From NCBI RefSeq assembly GCF_032121415.1, contig NZ_CP135079.1:124001-188000 (forward strand): 64,000 bases of DNA, in the 5' to 3' direction. The stretch is from Streptomyces parvus (lineage in GTDB: Bacteria; Actinomycetota; Actinomycetes; Streptomycetales; Streptomycetaceae). Position 1 is the first letter of the stretch. Every line of letters begins with the position of its first letter. Position numbers and translations under genes: made by a program. The notes below the pieces were generated by a model. It worked only from the letters and a program-made list of their open reading frames with translations. It searched no databases and was not told where the DNA came from. Shown here piece by piece: positions 43,529 to 52,846 of the stretch.

Positions 43529-44050
43529 TCAGCCCGGGCCGACCGGAAGCAGGAGTTCGGGGCGGTCCCACATCACCGCCGGCGGGCGCGCCCGGACCGT
43601 ACCGACGGGTTCGGCGCCGATGCTCCGGTAGAAGCCCTCGGCGGGCGGGTGGGAGACGATCCGGACACCCGTGAGCCCGGCGCTGCGGGCCTCATCACGC
43701 AGATGCGCGGCGAGCAGTCGGCCGATGCCGAGCCCCTGCGCGGCGTCGGCGACGAACATCAGGTCCAGTTCAGGGGGGTCGAGGAGCAGGGCGTAGAAGC
43801 CGAGCACCTGCCCCGTGGCGTCGTCCGCGGCGACGAAGACGCGGTGCGCCTCGATGTAGTCCGGTCCGACCCGGTATCCCGCGACCATCGGGGCGTACGG
43901 GCCCTCGTAGGCGCGTGACGCGCGGACCAGCCGGGTCAGTCGGGCGGCGTCGCGCGCCACCGCCGGGCGGATCACCACGTCGGCACGCCGTGGGGCGCGC
44001 CCCTTTCGTCGTCCTGCCCTGCCCGGTTCCATAGGGCGATTATCAGGCAC
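43529..44050 (-). CDS. GNAT family N-acetyltransferase
   Basis: 173 residues from GTG 44050; ATG 44032 is an alternative. Acetyl-CoA motif A is AQGLGIGRLLAAHLRDEARSA with the Q/RxxGxG/A loop, preceded by ELDLMFVADAA and followed by GFYRSIGAEPVGTV. It transfers an acetyl group to an unknown amine. The GTG start overlaps the DUF1992 stop by 8 bases, so the two genes are translationally coupled. Confidence 0.88.
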   Translation of the reverse strand: MPDNRPMEPGRAGRRKGRAPRRADVVIRPAVARDAARLTRLVRASRAYEGPYAPMVAGYRVGPDYIEAHRVFVAADDATGQVLGFYALLLDPPELDLMFVADAAQGLGIGRLLAAHLRDEARSAGLTGVRIVSHPPAEGFYRSIGAEPVGTVRARPPAVMWDRPELLLPVGPG

Positions 44051-44474
44051 CGCCCTGCTGCGGCGGGTCTCCGGCCGGGCGGTGCTCCTCGCGCCAGCGG
44101 CGGACGGTCGCCTCGACGTCGAAGGGCTTCAGGTGCAGCGGCGGGCCCTCGGGCGGCATCTTGACGGCCCGCTCGATCTTCTCGTTCACCTCGGTCAGGA
44201 TGCGCCGCACCTCGGACTCGGTGCGGGAGGCGGCCACCGTGGCGGGAACGTCCTCCGCCTCTTTGCGCAGGGCCAGCGCGGGCGGCAGCATCGACACGCC
44301 CTCCCGCTGCATCTTCTGCTTGATCCACCAGGCCTCGTCGTACGGGCGTTCCAGGCCGGCGATCGGTCTGCCGAAGCCCGGGAGCCGGGAGAAGTCGCCG
44401 CGCTCCTGCGCCTCGTGGATCTGTCGGTCGACCCAGGACTCGAAGCTGACCCCCGGTGGTTTGCGCTCCGTCAT
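44043..44474 (-). CDS. DUF1992 family protein
   Basis: 143 residues. Fits DUF1992 (DnaJ-homologue subfamily C member 28-like): FESWVDRQIHEAQERGDFSR followed by LPGFGRPIAGLERPYDEAWW, the family's hallmark. No J-domain is present. Role unknown, possibly chaperone-associated. First gene of a two-gene unit with the GNAT gene. Confidence 0.87.
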   Translation of the reverse strand: MTERKPPGVSFESWVDRQIHEAQERGDFSRLPGFGRPIAGLERPYDEAWWIKQKMQREGVSMLPPALALRKEAEDVPATVAASRTESEVRRILTEVNEKIERAVKMPPEGPPLHLKPFDVEATVRRWREEHRPAGDPPQQGGA

Positions 44475-44694
44475 CGCACGTCCCTCCGACCTGCCGTCGA
44501 TCCGACGTCTTTCACCCTACCCAGCGCGTCGCGCCGAGCCTTCCCTCGCGGCCGGCTGCCTCGAACGGGGATCCGGGGGTACACGAACTCCAGCACACCG
44601 TCCGGCGATTGCCGCCGGGCCCGGACCGAAAGGGGTTGACCACTGTGCGACAGCAGAGGTACGTACCGGCCGATGAACGGTGGGGGCGGTAGCC

Positions 44695-45276
44695 GTGACG
44701 ACAGCGATCATCATCATCGCCGTGGTCGCCGTGGCGGCCATCGCCGCGTTTCTCCTGCTCCGTGGGCGCCTCGCCGGCGGCGGCCGCAGTCTGCGCAGCC
44801 GCTTCGGCCCGGAGTACGACCGGGTGGTCGCCCGACACGGCGGCGACACCGAGGCGGCCGAGCGGGAGCTCGGCGATCGGGTGAAGCGGCACGGGGCCAT
44901 CGAGGAGCGCCCGCTGACCGAGGAGGCCCGCGCGCGGTACGCCGCCCGCTGGGCGGGCGCCCAGGAAATGTTCGTCGAATCGCCGGAGCGCTCCCTCACC
45001 GAGGCCGACGCGCTGCTGTCCGATCTGTCGCGCGAGCGCGGCTTCCCGGACGGCGACGACTTCGAGGACCGTACGGACGCGCTCTCCGTCCACCACGCCG
45101 CGCACGTCGACGGCTACCGCCGGGTGCACACCGCGCGACGCGGGGACGCGGGCACCGAGGAGATGCGTGAGGCCCTCATCGAGGCCCGCAGGCTCTTCGA
45201 CTCCCTCCTCGCGGGCGGTCCGTCGGGGCGTGAACACAGCAACCGGCATCTGGTGAAGGGACGCGGCACATCATGA
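44695..45276 (+). CDS. Membrane-anchored hypothetical protein, paralogous to the next gene
   Basis: 193 residues; GTG 44695 preceded by GGGGGCGG. Residues 3-22 form a transmembrane anchor (TTAIIIIAVVAVAAIAAFLL), then RFGPEYDRVVARHGG and a helical domain with FVESPERSLTEADALL (93-108), ending in EEMREALIEARRLFDSLL (155-172). This family is widespread in actinobacteria, unnamed as far as I know. The C-terminal helices resemble those of the downstream protein (FVEDPHRAVRDADA; EDLRIALQHYRDLTERL). ATGA overlap gives coupling. Likely a membrane-tethered/soluble pair. Confidence 0.78.
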   Translation: MTTAIIIIAVVAVAAIAAFLLLRGRLAGGGRSLRSRFGPEYDRVVARHGGDTEAAERELGDRVKRHGAIEERPLTEEARARYAARWAGAQEMFVESPERSLTEADALLSDLSRERGFPDGDDFEDRTDALSVHHAAHVDGYRRVHTARRGDAGTEEMREALIEARRLFDSLLAGGPSGREHSNRHLVKGRGTS

Positions 45277-45800
45277 CGCGGATACCGAACGACAGGACGA
45301 ACCCGACCCCCGGCGCCGGGCTTCCGGAGGGTGCCGGCCCCATCGACACGGGTACGCCCGTCCGACGCCCGGGCACGCCCGACCAGGCCACGAGGACGGT
45401 CACGGGCAAGGAGGCGGAAGCGGTCGGGCAGCCCGCCGACCCTCGCGCCACTTCCGGCCGTACGGTCCCCGAAGCCGGTCCGGCCACCGCGGGGACGCCG
45501 GTCGAGGACGGCCCGCACCCCGGGAGCCCGCTCTTCGCCCCGGCGCAACAGGATGCCTTCGCCGCCCGGATCCAGCAGGCGGTGACCGGATTCGTGGAGG
45601 ACCCGCACCGGGCGGTTCGGGACGCCGACGCCACGTTCGAGGAGGTCGTCGCGGAGCTCGGAGCCGCCTTGGCGGAACGCGGGCGACGGCTGCGGTCCGG
45701 GAAGGACGGTAGCGGCGCGGCCGCCGGTGCGGACACCGAGGATCTCAGGATCGCCCTTCAGCACTACCGCGATCTGACGGAGCGGCTCGTACGCCTGTGA
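45273..45800 (+). CDS. Soluble hypothetical protein, paralogous to the preceding gene
   Basis: 175 residues. The first ~85 are low-complexity Pro/Thr/Gly (PTPGAGLPEGAGPIDTG), followed by a helical domain: RIQQAVTGFVEDPHRAVRDA (100-118) and TEDLRIALQHYRDLTERLVR (155-174). The same two helices, in the same order and spacing class, occur in the upstream membrane protein. No signal or membrane segment. Four-base ATGA overlap with it. Function unknown. Confidence 0.75.
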   Translation: MTRIPNDRTNPTPGAGLPEGAGPIDTGTPVRRPGTPDQATRTVTGKEAEAVGQPADPRATSGRTVPEAGPATAGTPVEDGPHPGSPLFAPAQQDAFAARIQQAVTGFVEDPHRAVRDADATFEEVVAELGAALAERGRRLRSGKDGSGAAAGADTEDLRIALQHYRDLTERLVRL

Positions 45801-45817
45801 CGGGGCCTGGTACGACC

Positions 45818-45876
45818 GTGTGAAATGGGGCCGGTCCGGCCGAGAAGCTCTCGGCCGGACCGGCCCCATTTCACAC
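45818..45876. terminator. 59-bp perfect hairpin between convergent genes
   Basis: Arms of 28 bp (45818-45845 and 45849-45876) are exact reverse complements around a 3-nt AGC loop; the outer part contains AT-rich TGAAATG/CATTTCA. It separates the paralogous pair (+) from the phosphatase (-) and would stop transcription from both sides. Confidence 0.88.
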
Positions 45877-45900
45877 GTGGCGACGCCCCGGTCGTCCGCT

Positions 45901-46698
45901 TCAGCCTCGGACCACCAGGCCGTCGCGCAGCCGTTCCAGTACGGCCTCGGGCACGCGCAGACCGTTGCGGACGTAGCCGTCGAGGCCGCCCCACCGCTCG
46001 TCCATGGCGTCGAGCGCCGTGTCGAGATAGCGGGGGCGGACCTCGATGATCGCCGCGGCGACGTCGGGGTCGCCGCCGCCGTCGAGGAACTTCGTCACCT
46101 GCGGGGCGAAGGCGGCCCGTACGGCGGGGTTGACCGCGAGGAAGTCCGAGCGCACCGTCGCCCGGGGCGCTCCGAGGATCATCAGCAGGACGGCCGCCGC
46201 CCAGCCGGTACGGTCCTTGCCCGCCGTGCAGTGGAAGAGCACCGGGCGTGCGGCGGGGTCGGCCGCCGTCTCCAGGAAGGCCCGGTAGGCGGCCGCGGCG
46301 CCCGGTGAGAGGACCATCTTGCGGTAGGTCTCGGCGAAGAGTTCCTCGGCCCGCCCGCCCCCGAGTGTCCGCTCGGCCTCGGCCGGGTCGGCGAGCAGGG
46401 AGCGCAGCCGGGCGGGCGCCACGCCCGGATGGTCGCCCAGCACGTCGGCGACGAAGAGCCGGGCCCGGTCCGGCAGGCGGTCCGGGGCCCATAGGCGCTC
46501 GTCGGCGGTGCGCAGATCCACGACGGTGCGGACGCCGAGCGCGGCCACCGCGCGGTCGCGTGCCGGGTCGAGTTCGCTCAACTGACCCGAGCGGAACAGG
46601 ACACCCTGCCGCACCCGGCGGTCACGCCCGAGGGCGATGCCCCCCAGGTCGCGCAGATTGACGACGGTGGCGGCCGGAACGGTCCGGGCGGTCTGCAC
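45901..46698 (-). CDS. Protein-tyrosine phosphatase (PtpB/lipid-phosphatase type)
   Basis: 265 residues from GTG 46698 (GAGG upstream). Cysteine phosphatase signature HCTAGKDRTG with Cx5R, preceded by the N-terminal NLRDLGG and VLFRSGQLSEL typical of the tyrosine/inositol phosphatase family (Mycobacterium PtpB-like). It may dephosphorylate phosphotyrosine or phosphoinositides. It follows the DUF6325 gene by 64 bp on the same strand. Confidence 0.9.
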   Translation of the reverse strand: MQTARTVPAATVVNLRDLGGIALGRDRRVRQGVLFRSGQLSELDPARDRAVAALGVRTVVDLRTADERLWAPDRLPDRARLFVADVLGDHPGVAPARLRSLLADPAEAERTLGGGRAEELFAETYRKMVLSPGAAAAYRAFLETAADPAARPVLFHCTAGKDRTGWAAAVLLMILGAPRATVRSDFLAVNPAVRAAFAPQVTKFLDGGGDPDVAAAIIEVRPRYLDTALDAMDERWGGLDGYVRNGLRVPEAVLERLRDGLVVRG

Positions 46699-46762
46699 GA
46701 TGAACTGCCTCTTTCCCCGCTGAATTCCAAGAATGCGCCGTACAAGAGCGACGTCGTACGCG

Positions 46763-47281
46763 TCAGTCCGACAGGAGCCGGGTCTTCTGCTCCACGAACT
46801 CGGCGTCGGTGAGGATCTCGCGCTTCCGGAGGTCGGCGAGGCGCTCCAGCCGGTTGATGATGTCGTCGCCCGCGGCCTCGTCCGTCCCCGCCCCCTCGGC
46901 ACCGAGGCGCTCGTGCGCGACGAACGTACCGCCCGCCTCACGGGCCGTACGGGCGAGCTCCGTGGTCCACAGGTCCTCCCGGACGACGATCGCGACGACA
47001 TCTCCCGCCGGTAGGCCCTGGTGGAGCCGGTCGATGTCCTCTGCCCTCAGCACCGGCGCCGCCCCGCCCTCCGCCGTATCGGCGGGAACCACTCCCTCGG
47101 GGTCCAGCTCCCGCAGGTCCACGGGGGCCGGCGCACCGCCTTCGGTCCGCCGGACGAAGGCCAGGTCACCGGCGCGCACGGCGCCGGACGACACGGCGTG
47201 GGCGAGGGCGGGGGCGACCGCCCCGGTGAAGCGACTGCCGGGGAAGGCGATGACGAGGTATTCCACAGGTCCGACGGCCAC
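46763..47281 (-). CDS. DUF6325-SHOCT protein
   Basis: 172 residues; GTG 47281 after GGAGAGG. Residues 1-110 match DUF6325 (VGPVEYLVIAFPGSRFTG; GDLAFVRRTEGGAPAPVDL), and the last ~30 (NRLERLADLRKREILTDAEF) are a SHOCT motif. These proteins occur in actinobacterial stress loci; role unknown. Upstream gene of the tyrosine phosphatase. Confidence 0.82.
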   Translation of the reverse strand: MAVGPVEYLVIAFPGSRFTGAVAPALAHAVSSGAVRAGDLAFVRRTEGGAPAPVDLRELDPEGVVPADTAEGGAAPVLRAEDIDRLHQGLPAGDVVAIVVREDLWTTELARTAREAGGTFVAHERLGAEGAGTDEAAGDDIINRLERLADLRKREILTDAEFVEQKTRLLSD

Positions 47282-47461
47282 GGTCGCGTCCTCTCCGTAT
47301 CCCGGCGGCCGCAGGGGCACCGGGATGGATACGGCATTCCAGGGATGACATAAGAGATCAGGGAACTTCGCACATAATATGCATCAGTGCCCCGATTCAT
47401 CCCGATGTCGGGGACCGTCGTGTTGCCCCGGCCGCAGGTCCGCCGAGCCGGTTACGCGACC

Positions 47462-47485
47462 GTATGCACTGGATCAAGTGCATAC
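47462..47485. promoter_or_regulatory. Perfect palindrome upstream of mutA
   Basis: GTATGCACT-GGATCA-AGTGCATAC, a 9-bp inverted repeat with 6-nt spacer, 66 bp before the mutA ATG. It sits in a 270-bp region that otherwise shows only a short AT-rich stretch (near 47370). Placement suggests a repressor or activator site for the mutAB-meaB operon; binder unknown. Confidence 0.65.
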
Positions 47486-47551
47486 CTGAGAGGGCAAGGT
47501 CACAGCACGTTCCCCTGCTCCTCGTTCCGCGCGCTGGCCTAGCATCTGACC

Positions 47552-49414
47552 ATGACGGTCCAGCCTGCTGACGGGCTCTCTCCAACCGCCGCGTTCCCCG
47601 ACCCTTCCCATGACCAGTGGCAGAGCCTCGTCGAAGGCGTACTGCGCAAGTCGGGCAAGGAAGTCTCGGGCTCGGCCGCCGAGGAAGCGCTGTCCACCAC
47701 TTTGGAGGACGGGCTCACCACCCGCCCCCTCTACACCGCGAACGACGAGTCGCCGGACACCGGCTTCCCCGGTTTCGCCCCCTTCACCCGGGGCAGCAGG
47801 GCCGAGGGGAACGCGGCGGGCGGCTGGGACGTACGCCAGCGCCACGCCCTGACCGACCCCGCCCGGCTCAACGAGGCGCTGCTCGGCGATCTGGAGAACG
47901 GGGTCACCTCGCTCTGGCTCACGGTGGGCGGCCCGGCGGGCGTCCCCGTCGACGGGCTCGCGCGGGCGCTGGAGGGCGTGTACCTCGACCTCGCGCCCGT
48001 CGCGCTCGACGCCCCGGCCGACCTGGACGCCGCCGCGACGGAGCTGCTGCGCCTGTACGAGGAGCGCGGCGTCGCCAGGAGCGAGGCGCGCGGCACGCTG
48101 GGCGCCGATCCGTTCGGCCACGAGGCCCGGACGGGCGTCGAGGCGGATCTCGCCCCCGCCGTGCGCTGGGCCGGGCGGTGCGACGCCGAGTACCCGGGGC
48201 TGCGCGCGATCGTCGTGGACGGATTGCCGTACCACGAGGCGGGCGGTTCGGCCGGCGAGGAGCTGGGGCTCTCCCTGGCCACCGGCGTCGCCTATCTGCG
48301 GGCCCTGACCGCTGCCGGGATGAGCGTGGAGGCGGCCTGCGGGCAGCTGGAGTTCCGGTACGCCGCCACCGCCGACCAGTTCCTGACCATCGCCAAGCTG
48401 CGCGCTGCGCGCCGGCTGTGGGCGCGGGTCGCCGAGGCGTCCGGCGCTCCCGCCGCCGGCGCGCAGCGGCAGCACGCCGTCACCTCGCCGGTGATGATGA
48501 CGCGCCGCGACCCGTGGGTGAACATGCTGCGCACCACGCTCGCCACACTGGGCGCGGGGGTGGGCGGCGCGGACTCCGTGACCGTGCTGCCGTTCGATCA
48601 CGCGCTGGGCCTGCCCGACGCGTTCGCGCGGCGGATCGCCCGCAACACCTCGACGATCCTGATGGAGGAGTCGCACCTGGCGCGGGTCATCGACCCGGCG
48701 GGCGGCTCCTGGTACGTGGAGCGGCTCACCGAGGAACTCGCCTCGGCCGCCTGGGCGTTCTTCCAGGAGACCGAGCGGGCGGGCGGCCTGCCCGCCGCCC
48801 TGCGCTCGGGGACGGTCGCGGAGCGGCTGGCCGCCACGTGGGCGGCGCGGAGCGCGAAGCTGGCGCGTCGCAAGGAGCCGATCACCGGCGTCAGTGAGTT
48901 CCCGATGCCCGGCGAGCGCCCGGTGGAGCGCGAGCCCGCCCCCGACGCCTACGCCGGTGCTCCGGGCGGTCTGCCCCGGGTCCGGCGCGACGAGGCGTTC
49001 GAGGCGCTGCGTGCCCGGTCGGACGCGCACCTCGCGGCGACCGGAAGCCGGCCGAAGGTGTTCGTCGCGGCGCTCGGCCCGGCCGCCGCGCACACCGCGC
49101 GGGTGTCCTTCGCCGTCAACCTCTTCGGGGCGGGCGGGATCGAGGCGGTGCACGACCCGGTGTCGGTCGACGCGGATACGGCCGCCGGTGCGCTGGCCGC
49201 CTCCGGCGCTTCGGTCGCCGTGCTGTGCTCCTCGGACGCGCTCTACGCCGAGCAGGCGAAGCAGGTCGCCGGTGCGCTGAGGTCGGCGGGCGCGGCACAG
49301 GTGTTCCTCGCGGGGCGCCCCGGCGAGCACGCCGATGTCGACGCCCATGTCTTCGCGGGCTGCGACGCGGTCGCCGTTCTCACCTCCGTTCTCGACCGCA
49401 TGGGAGTGGCGTGA
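47552..49414 (+). CDS. mutA: Methylmalonyl-CoA mutase small (beta) subunit
   Basis: 620 residues. It pairs with MutB to interconvert methylmalonyl-CoA and succinyl-CoA. TIM-barrel blocks are visible ([40 protein letters not shown]), but the C-terminal cobalamin-like domain ([20 protein letters not shown]) lacks the DxHxxG base-on motif, as in all small subunits, so it does not bind B12 itself. Its stop TGA overlaps the mutB ATG by one base, giving a tight operon. Confidence 0.95.
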   Translation: MTVQPADGLSPTAAFPDPSHDQWQSLVEGVLRKSGKEVSGSAAEEALSTTLEDGLTTRPLYTANDESPDTGFPGFAPFTRGSRAEGNAAGGWDVRQRHALTDPARLNEALLGDLENGVTSLWLTVGGPAGVPVDGLARALEGVYLDLAPVALDAPADLDAAATELLRLYEERGVARSEARGTLGADPFGHEARTGVEADLAPAVRWAGRCDAEYPGLRAIVVDGLPYHEAGGSAGEELGLSLATGVAYLRALTAAGMSVEAACGQLEFRYAATADQFLTIAKLRAARRLWARVAEASGAPAAGAQRQHAVTSPVMMTRRDPWVNMLRTTLATLGAGVGGADSVTVLPFDHALGLPDAFARRIARNTSTILMEESHLARVIDPAGGSWYVERLTEELASAAWAFFQETERAGGLPAALRSGTVAERLAATWAARSAKLARRKEPITGVSEFPMPGERPVEREPAPDAYAGAPGGLPRVRRDEAFEALRARSDAHLAATGSRPKVFVAALGPAAAHTARVSFAVNLFGAGGIEAVHDPVSVDADTAAGALAASGASVAVLCSSDALYAEQAKQVAGALRSAGAAQVFLAGRPGEHADVDAHVFAGCDAVAVLTSVLDRMGVA

Positions 49415-51636
49415 TGCCCACCTCGCCCACGGACCGCAAAGCCTCCGTTCCCGACTTCTCCGACGTCCCGCTCACATCCACCCAGCCCGCCGCCTCGGCC
49501 GGGGAGTGGCAGGCGGCCGTCGCCAAGGCGGCCGACGGCGCCGAGGCCCCGCTCTGGGAGACGCCCGAGGGGATCGCGGTCAAGCCGCTCTACACCGGTG
49601 AGGACCTGGAGGGCCTGGACGCGCTGCACAGCTACCCGGGCATCGCCCCGTATCTGCGCGGCCCCTACCCGACGATGTACGTCAACCAGCCCTGGACGAT
49701 CCGTCAGTACGCCGGGTTCTCCACGGCGGAGGAGTCCAACGCCTTCTACCGGCGCAACCTCGCGGCCGGGCAGAAGGGGCTGTCGGTCGCCTTCGACCTG
49801 CCGACCCACCGGGGTTACGACAGCGACCATCCCCGGGTGACGGGTGACGTCGGCATGGCCGGGGTGGCGATCGACTCGATCTACGACATGCGCCAGTTGT
49901 TCGACGGAATTCCGCTGGACCGGATGTCGGTGTCGATGACGATGAACGGCGCGGTGCTTCCCGTGCTGGCGCTGTACATCGTGGCCGCCGAGGAGCAGGG
50001 CGTACCGCCGGAGAAGTTGGCCGGGACCATTCAGAACGACATTCTGAAGGAGTTCATGGTCCGCAACACCTACATCTATCCGCCGTCGCCGTCGATGCGG
50101 ATCATCTCCGACATCTTCGCGTTCACCTCCCAGAAGATGCCGCGCTACAACTCCATCTCGATCTCCGGCTATCACATCCAGGAGGCCGGGGCGACGGCCG
50201 ATCTGGAGCTGGCGTACACGCTCGCCGACGGCGTGGAGTACCTGCGCGCCGGGCAGGAAGCGGGCCTGGACGTCGACGCGTTCGCGCCGCGCCTGTCGTT
50301 CTTCTGGGCGATCGGGATGAACTTCTTCATGGAGGTCGCCAAGTTGCGGGCGGCCCGGCTCCTGTGGGCGCGCCTGGTGAAGCAGTTCGACCCGAAGAAT
50401 CCCAAGTCGCTTTCGCTGCGCACCCATTCGCAGACCTCGGGGTGGTCGCTGACCGCGCAGGACGTGTTCAACAATGTGACGCGTACGTGCGTGGAGGCGA
50501 TGGCCGCGACGCAGGGGCACACCCAGTCGCTGCACACCAACGCTCTCGACGAGGCATTGGCTCTGCCCACCGACTTCTCGGCGCGGATCGCCCGCAACAC
50601 GCAACTCCTGCTCCAGCAGGAGTCCGGCACCTGCCGGGTCATCGACCCGTGGGGCGGCAGCGCGTACGTGGAGAAGCTGACGCGGGACCTCGCGGAGAGG
50701 GCCTGGCAGCACATCGAGGAGGTCGAGGCGGCCGGCGGGATGGCGAAGGCCATCGACGCGGGCATCCCCAAGCTCCGGGTGGAGGAGGCGGCCGCGCGGA
50801 CGCAGGCGCGGATCGACTCCGGGCGGCAGCCGGTGATCGGCGTGAACAAGTACCGGGTGGAGACCGACGAGCAGATCGACGTGCTCAAGGTCGACAACTC
50901 CTCGGTGCGCACCCAGCAGATCGAGAAGCTGCGCCGGCTGCGCGAGGAGCGCGACGAGGCGGCGTGCCAGAAGGCGCTGCGGGCGCTGACGGCCGCGGCC
51001 GAGCGCGACCCGGGTCCGGCCCTTGAGGGCAATCTGCTGGCGCTGGCGGTCGACGCGGCGCGCGCGATGGCCACGGTCGGGGAGATCTCGGACGCGCTGG
51101 AGAAGGTGTACGGCAGGCACGCCGGGCAGATCCGTACGATCTCCGGTGTGTACCGCAAAGAGGCAGGAGAGTCCCCTTCCGTGGACCGGACCCGTGCGCT
51201 GGTCGACGCGTTCGAGGAGGCGGAGGGCCGTCGGCCGCGCATCCTGGTCGCCAAGATGGGCCAGGACGGCCACGACCGGGGGCAGAAGGTGATCGCCACG
51301 GCCTTCGCCGACCTGGGCTTCGACGTGGACGTCGGTCCGCTGTTCCAGACGCCGGGCGAGGTGGCGCGGCAGGCCGTCGAGGCCGACGTGCACATCGTGG
51401 GCGTCTCCTCGCTGGCGGCGGGGCACCTGACTCTGGTGCCCGCGCTGCGCGAGGAGCTGGCCGCCGAGGGCCGCGAGGACATCATGATCGTGGTGGGCGG
51501 GGTCATTCCGCCGCAGGACGTGGAGGCCCTGCACGAGGCGGGCGCGGCCTCGGTCTTCCCGCCGGGGACGGTGATCCCGGACGCGGCCCACGACCTGGTG
51601 ACGCGGCTCGGCGCCGCGCTCGGCCACGAGCTGTGA
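49414..51636 (+). CDS. mutB: Methylmalonyl-CoA mutase large (alpha) subunit
   Basis: 740 residues. Adenosylcobalamin-dependent catalytic subunit. The substrate barrel shows [14 protein letters not shown] [20 protein letters not shown] with the active-site Tyr, [19 protein letters not shown] and the B12 domain [19 protein letters not shown], where His 620 in DxHxxG ligates cobalt; SSLAAGH and VGGVIPP complete the cobalamin pocket. Feeds propionyl-CoA carbon into the TCA cycle or supplies methylmalonyl-CoA for polyketides. Confidence 0.97.
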   Translation: MPTSPTDRKASVPDFSDVPLTSTQPAASAGEWQAAVAKAADGAEAPLWETPEGIAVKPLYTGEDLEGLDALHSYPGIAPYLRGPYPTMYVNQPWTIRQYAGFSTAEESNAFYRRNLAAGQKGLSVAFDLPTHRGYDSDHPRVTGDVGMAGVAIDSIYDMRQLFDGIPLDRMSVSMTMNGAVLPVLALYIVAAEEQGVPPEKLAGTIQNDILKEFMVRNTYIYPPSPSMRIISDIFAFTSQKMPRYNSISISGYHIQEAGATADLELAYTLADGVEYLRAGQEAGLDVDAFAPRLSFFWAIGMNFFMEVAKLRAARLLWARLVKQFDPKNPKSLSLRTHSQTSGWSLTAQDVFNNVTRTCVEAMAATQGHTQSLHTNALDEALALPTDFSARIARNTQLLLQQESGTCRVIDPWGGSAYVEKLTRDLAERAWQHIEEVEAAGGMAKAIDAGIPKLRVEEAAARTQARIDSGRQPVIGVNKYRVETDEQIDVLKVDNSSVRTQQIEKLRRLREERDEAACQKALRALTAAAERDPGPALEGNLLALAVDAARAMATVGEISDALEKVYGRHAGQIRTISGVYRKEAGESPSVDRTRALVDAFEEAEGRRPRILVAKMGQDGHDRGQKVIATAFADLGFDVDVGPLFQTPGEVARQAVEADVHIVGVSSLAAGHLTLVPALREELAAEGREDIMIVVGGVIPPQDVEALHEAGAASVFPPGTVIPDAAHDLVTRLGAALGHEL

Positions 51637-51648
51637 GCCGCTGACCGG

Positions 51649-52689
51649 ATGGCTGCGAAGATCGACATCGACGGATATGTGCAGGGAGTGCTCGACGGGA
51701 AGCGGGCGTTCGTGGCGCGCGCGATCACGCTCGTCGAGTCGACGCGGGCCGAACACCGGGTGCTGGCCCAGGAGTTGCTGAGCCGACTGCTGCCGCACGC
51801 GGGGGCGGCCCGGCGGATCGGGATCAGCGGGGTGCCGGGCGTGGGCAAGTCCACGTTCATCGACGCGCTCGGCACGATGCTCACCGGGCTCGGCCACCGG
51901 GTGGCGGTGCTCGCGGTCGACCCGTCCTCCAGCCGTACGGGCGGTTCCATCCTGGGCGACAAGACCAGGATGGAGCGGCTCGCGGTGGACCCGGCCGCTT
52001 TCGTCCGCCCCTCCCCCACGGCGGGCACGCTGGGCGGGGTGGCCAAGGCGACCCGCGAGTCCATCGTGGTGATGGAGGCGGCCGGGTACGACGTGGTGCT
52101 GGTGGAGACGGTGGGGGTCGGGCAGTCGGAGACGGCGGTGGCCAACATGGTCGACACGTTCCTGCTGCTGACCCTGGCCCGTACCGGCGACCAGTTGCAG
52201 GGCATCAAGAAGGGCGTCCTGGAGCTGGCGGACGCCATCGCGGTGAACAAGGCCGACGGCCCGCACGAGCGTGACGCCCGCTCGGCGGCGCGCGAACTGG
52301 CGGGCGCGCTCCGGCTGATGCATCCGGCGGACGCGGCCTGGACTCCCCCGGTGCTCACGTGCAGCGCGCGCGAGTCGACCGGGCTCGACACGCTGTGGGA
52401 CCGGCTGGAGCAGCACCGTACGGTCCTGGAGTCCACCGGCAGGCTGGCGGCGAAGCGCCGCGACCAGCAGGTGGACTGGACCTGGGCCATGGTCCGCGAC
52501 GAGCTGCTGGGCAGCCTGTACGGCCATCCGGCGGTGCGGAGGATCGCACCGGAGCTCGAACAGCGGGTCCGGGAGGGCACGTTGACGGCGACGCTGGCGG
52601 CGGAGGAGATCCTCGGCGCGTTCCGCGGCGGCGCGTTCCCCGGGAGCGGGTCGTCGCCTCGCGAGGGCGAGACGGGAACATCTGGCTGA
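51649..52689 (+). CDS. meaB: Methylmalonyl-CoA mutase-associated GTPase MeaB
   Basis: 346 residues. G3E-family GTPase with P-loop GVPGVGKSTFIDALG, VDPSSSRTGGSILGDKTRM, switch-region EAAGYDVVLVETVGVGQSE and NKADGPHERDARSA specificity motif. MeaB guards MutB against inactivation and gates cofactor loading. It starts 12 bp after mutB with no terminator between, third gene of the operon. Confidence 0.96.
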   Translation: MAAKIDIDGYVQGVLDGKRAFVARAITLVESTRAEHRVLAQELLSRLLPHAGAARRIGISGVPGVGKSTFIDALGTMLTGLGHRVAVLAVDPSSSRTGGSILGDKTRMERLAVDPAAFVRPSPTAGTLGGVAKATRESIVVMEAAGYDVVLVETVGVGQSETAVANMVDTFLLLTLARTGDQLQGIKKGVLELADAIAVNKADGPHERDARSAARELAGALRLMHPADAAWTPPVLTCSARESTGLDTLWDRLEQHRTVLESTGRLAAKRRDQQVDWTWAMVRDELLGSLYGHPAVRRIAPELEQRVREGTLTATLAAEEILGAFRGGAFPGSGSSPREGETGTSG

Positions 52690-52846
52690 ACGTGTCGGTG
52701 CAGGACGCGGTGCGGGCCGAGGGACCCCCGGGCGGAGGGGCCCGGCGGGGGGCTCCTGGGCGAGGGCCCAGGCGAGCCGGCGGCGTTTGGCGCCGGCCGC
52801 CGGGGGCCCGGGCCGGCGGTTCCGTCCGATGGGAAAGACTGGAACC

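Noticed and set aside
47282..47551. Cobalamin riboswitch before mutA
   Set aside because: No B12-box-like conserved core is visible; only a short palindrome and AT-rich patch.
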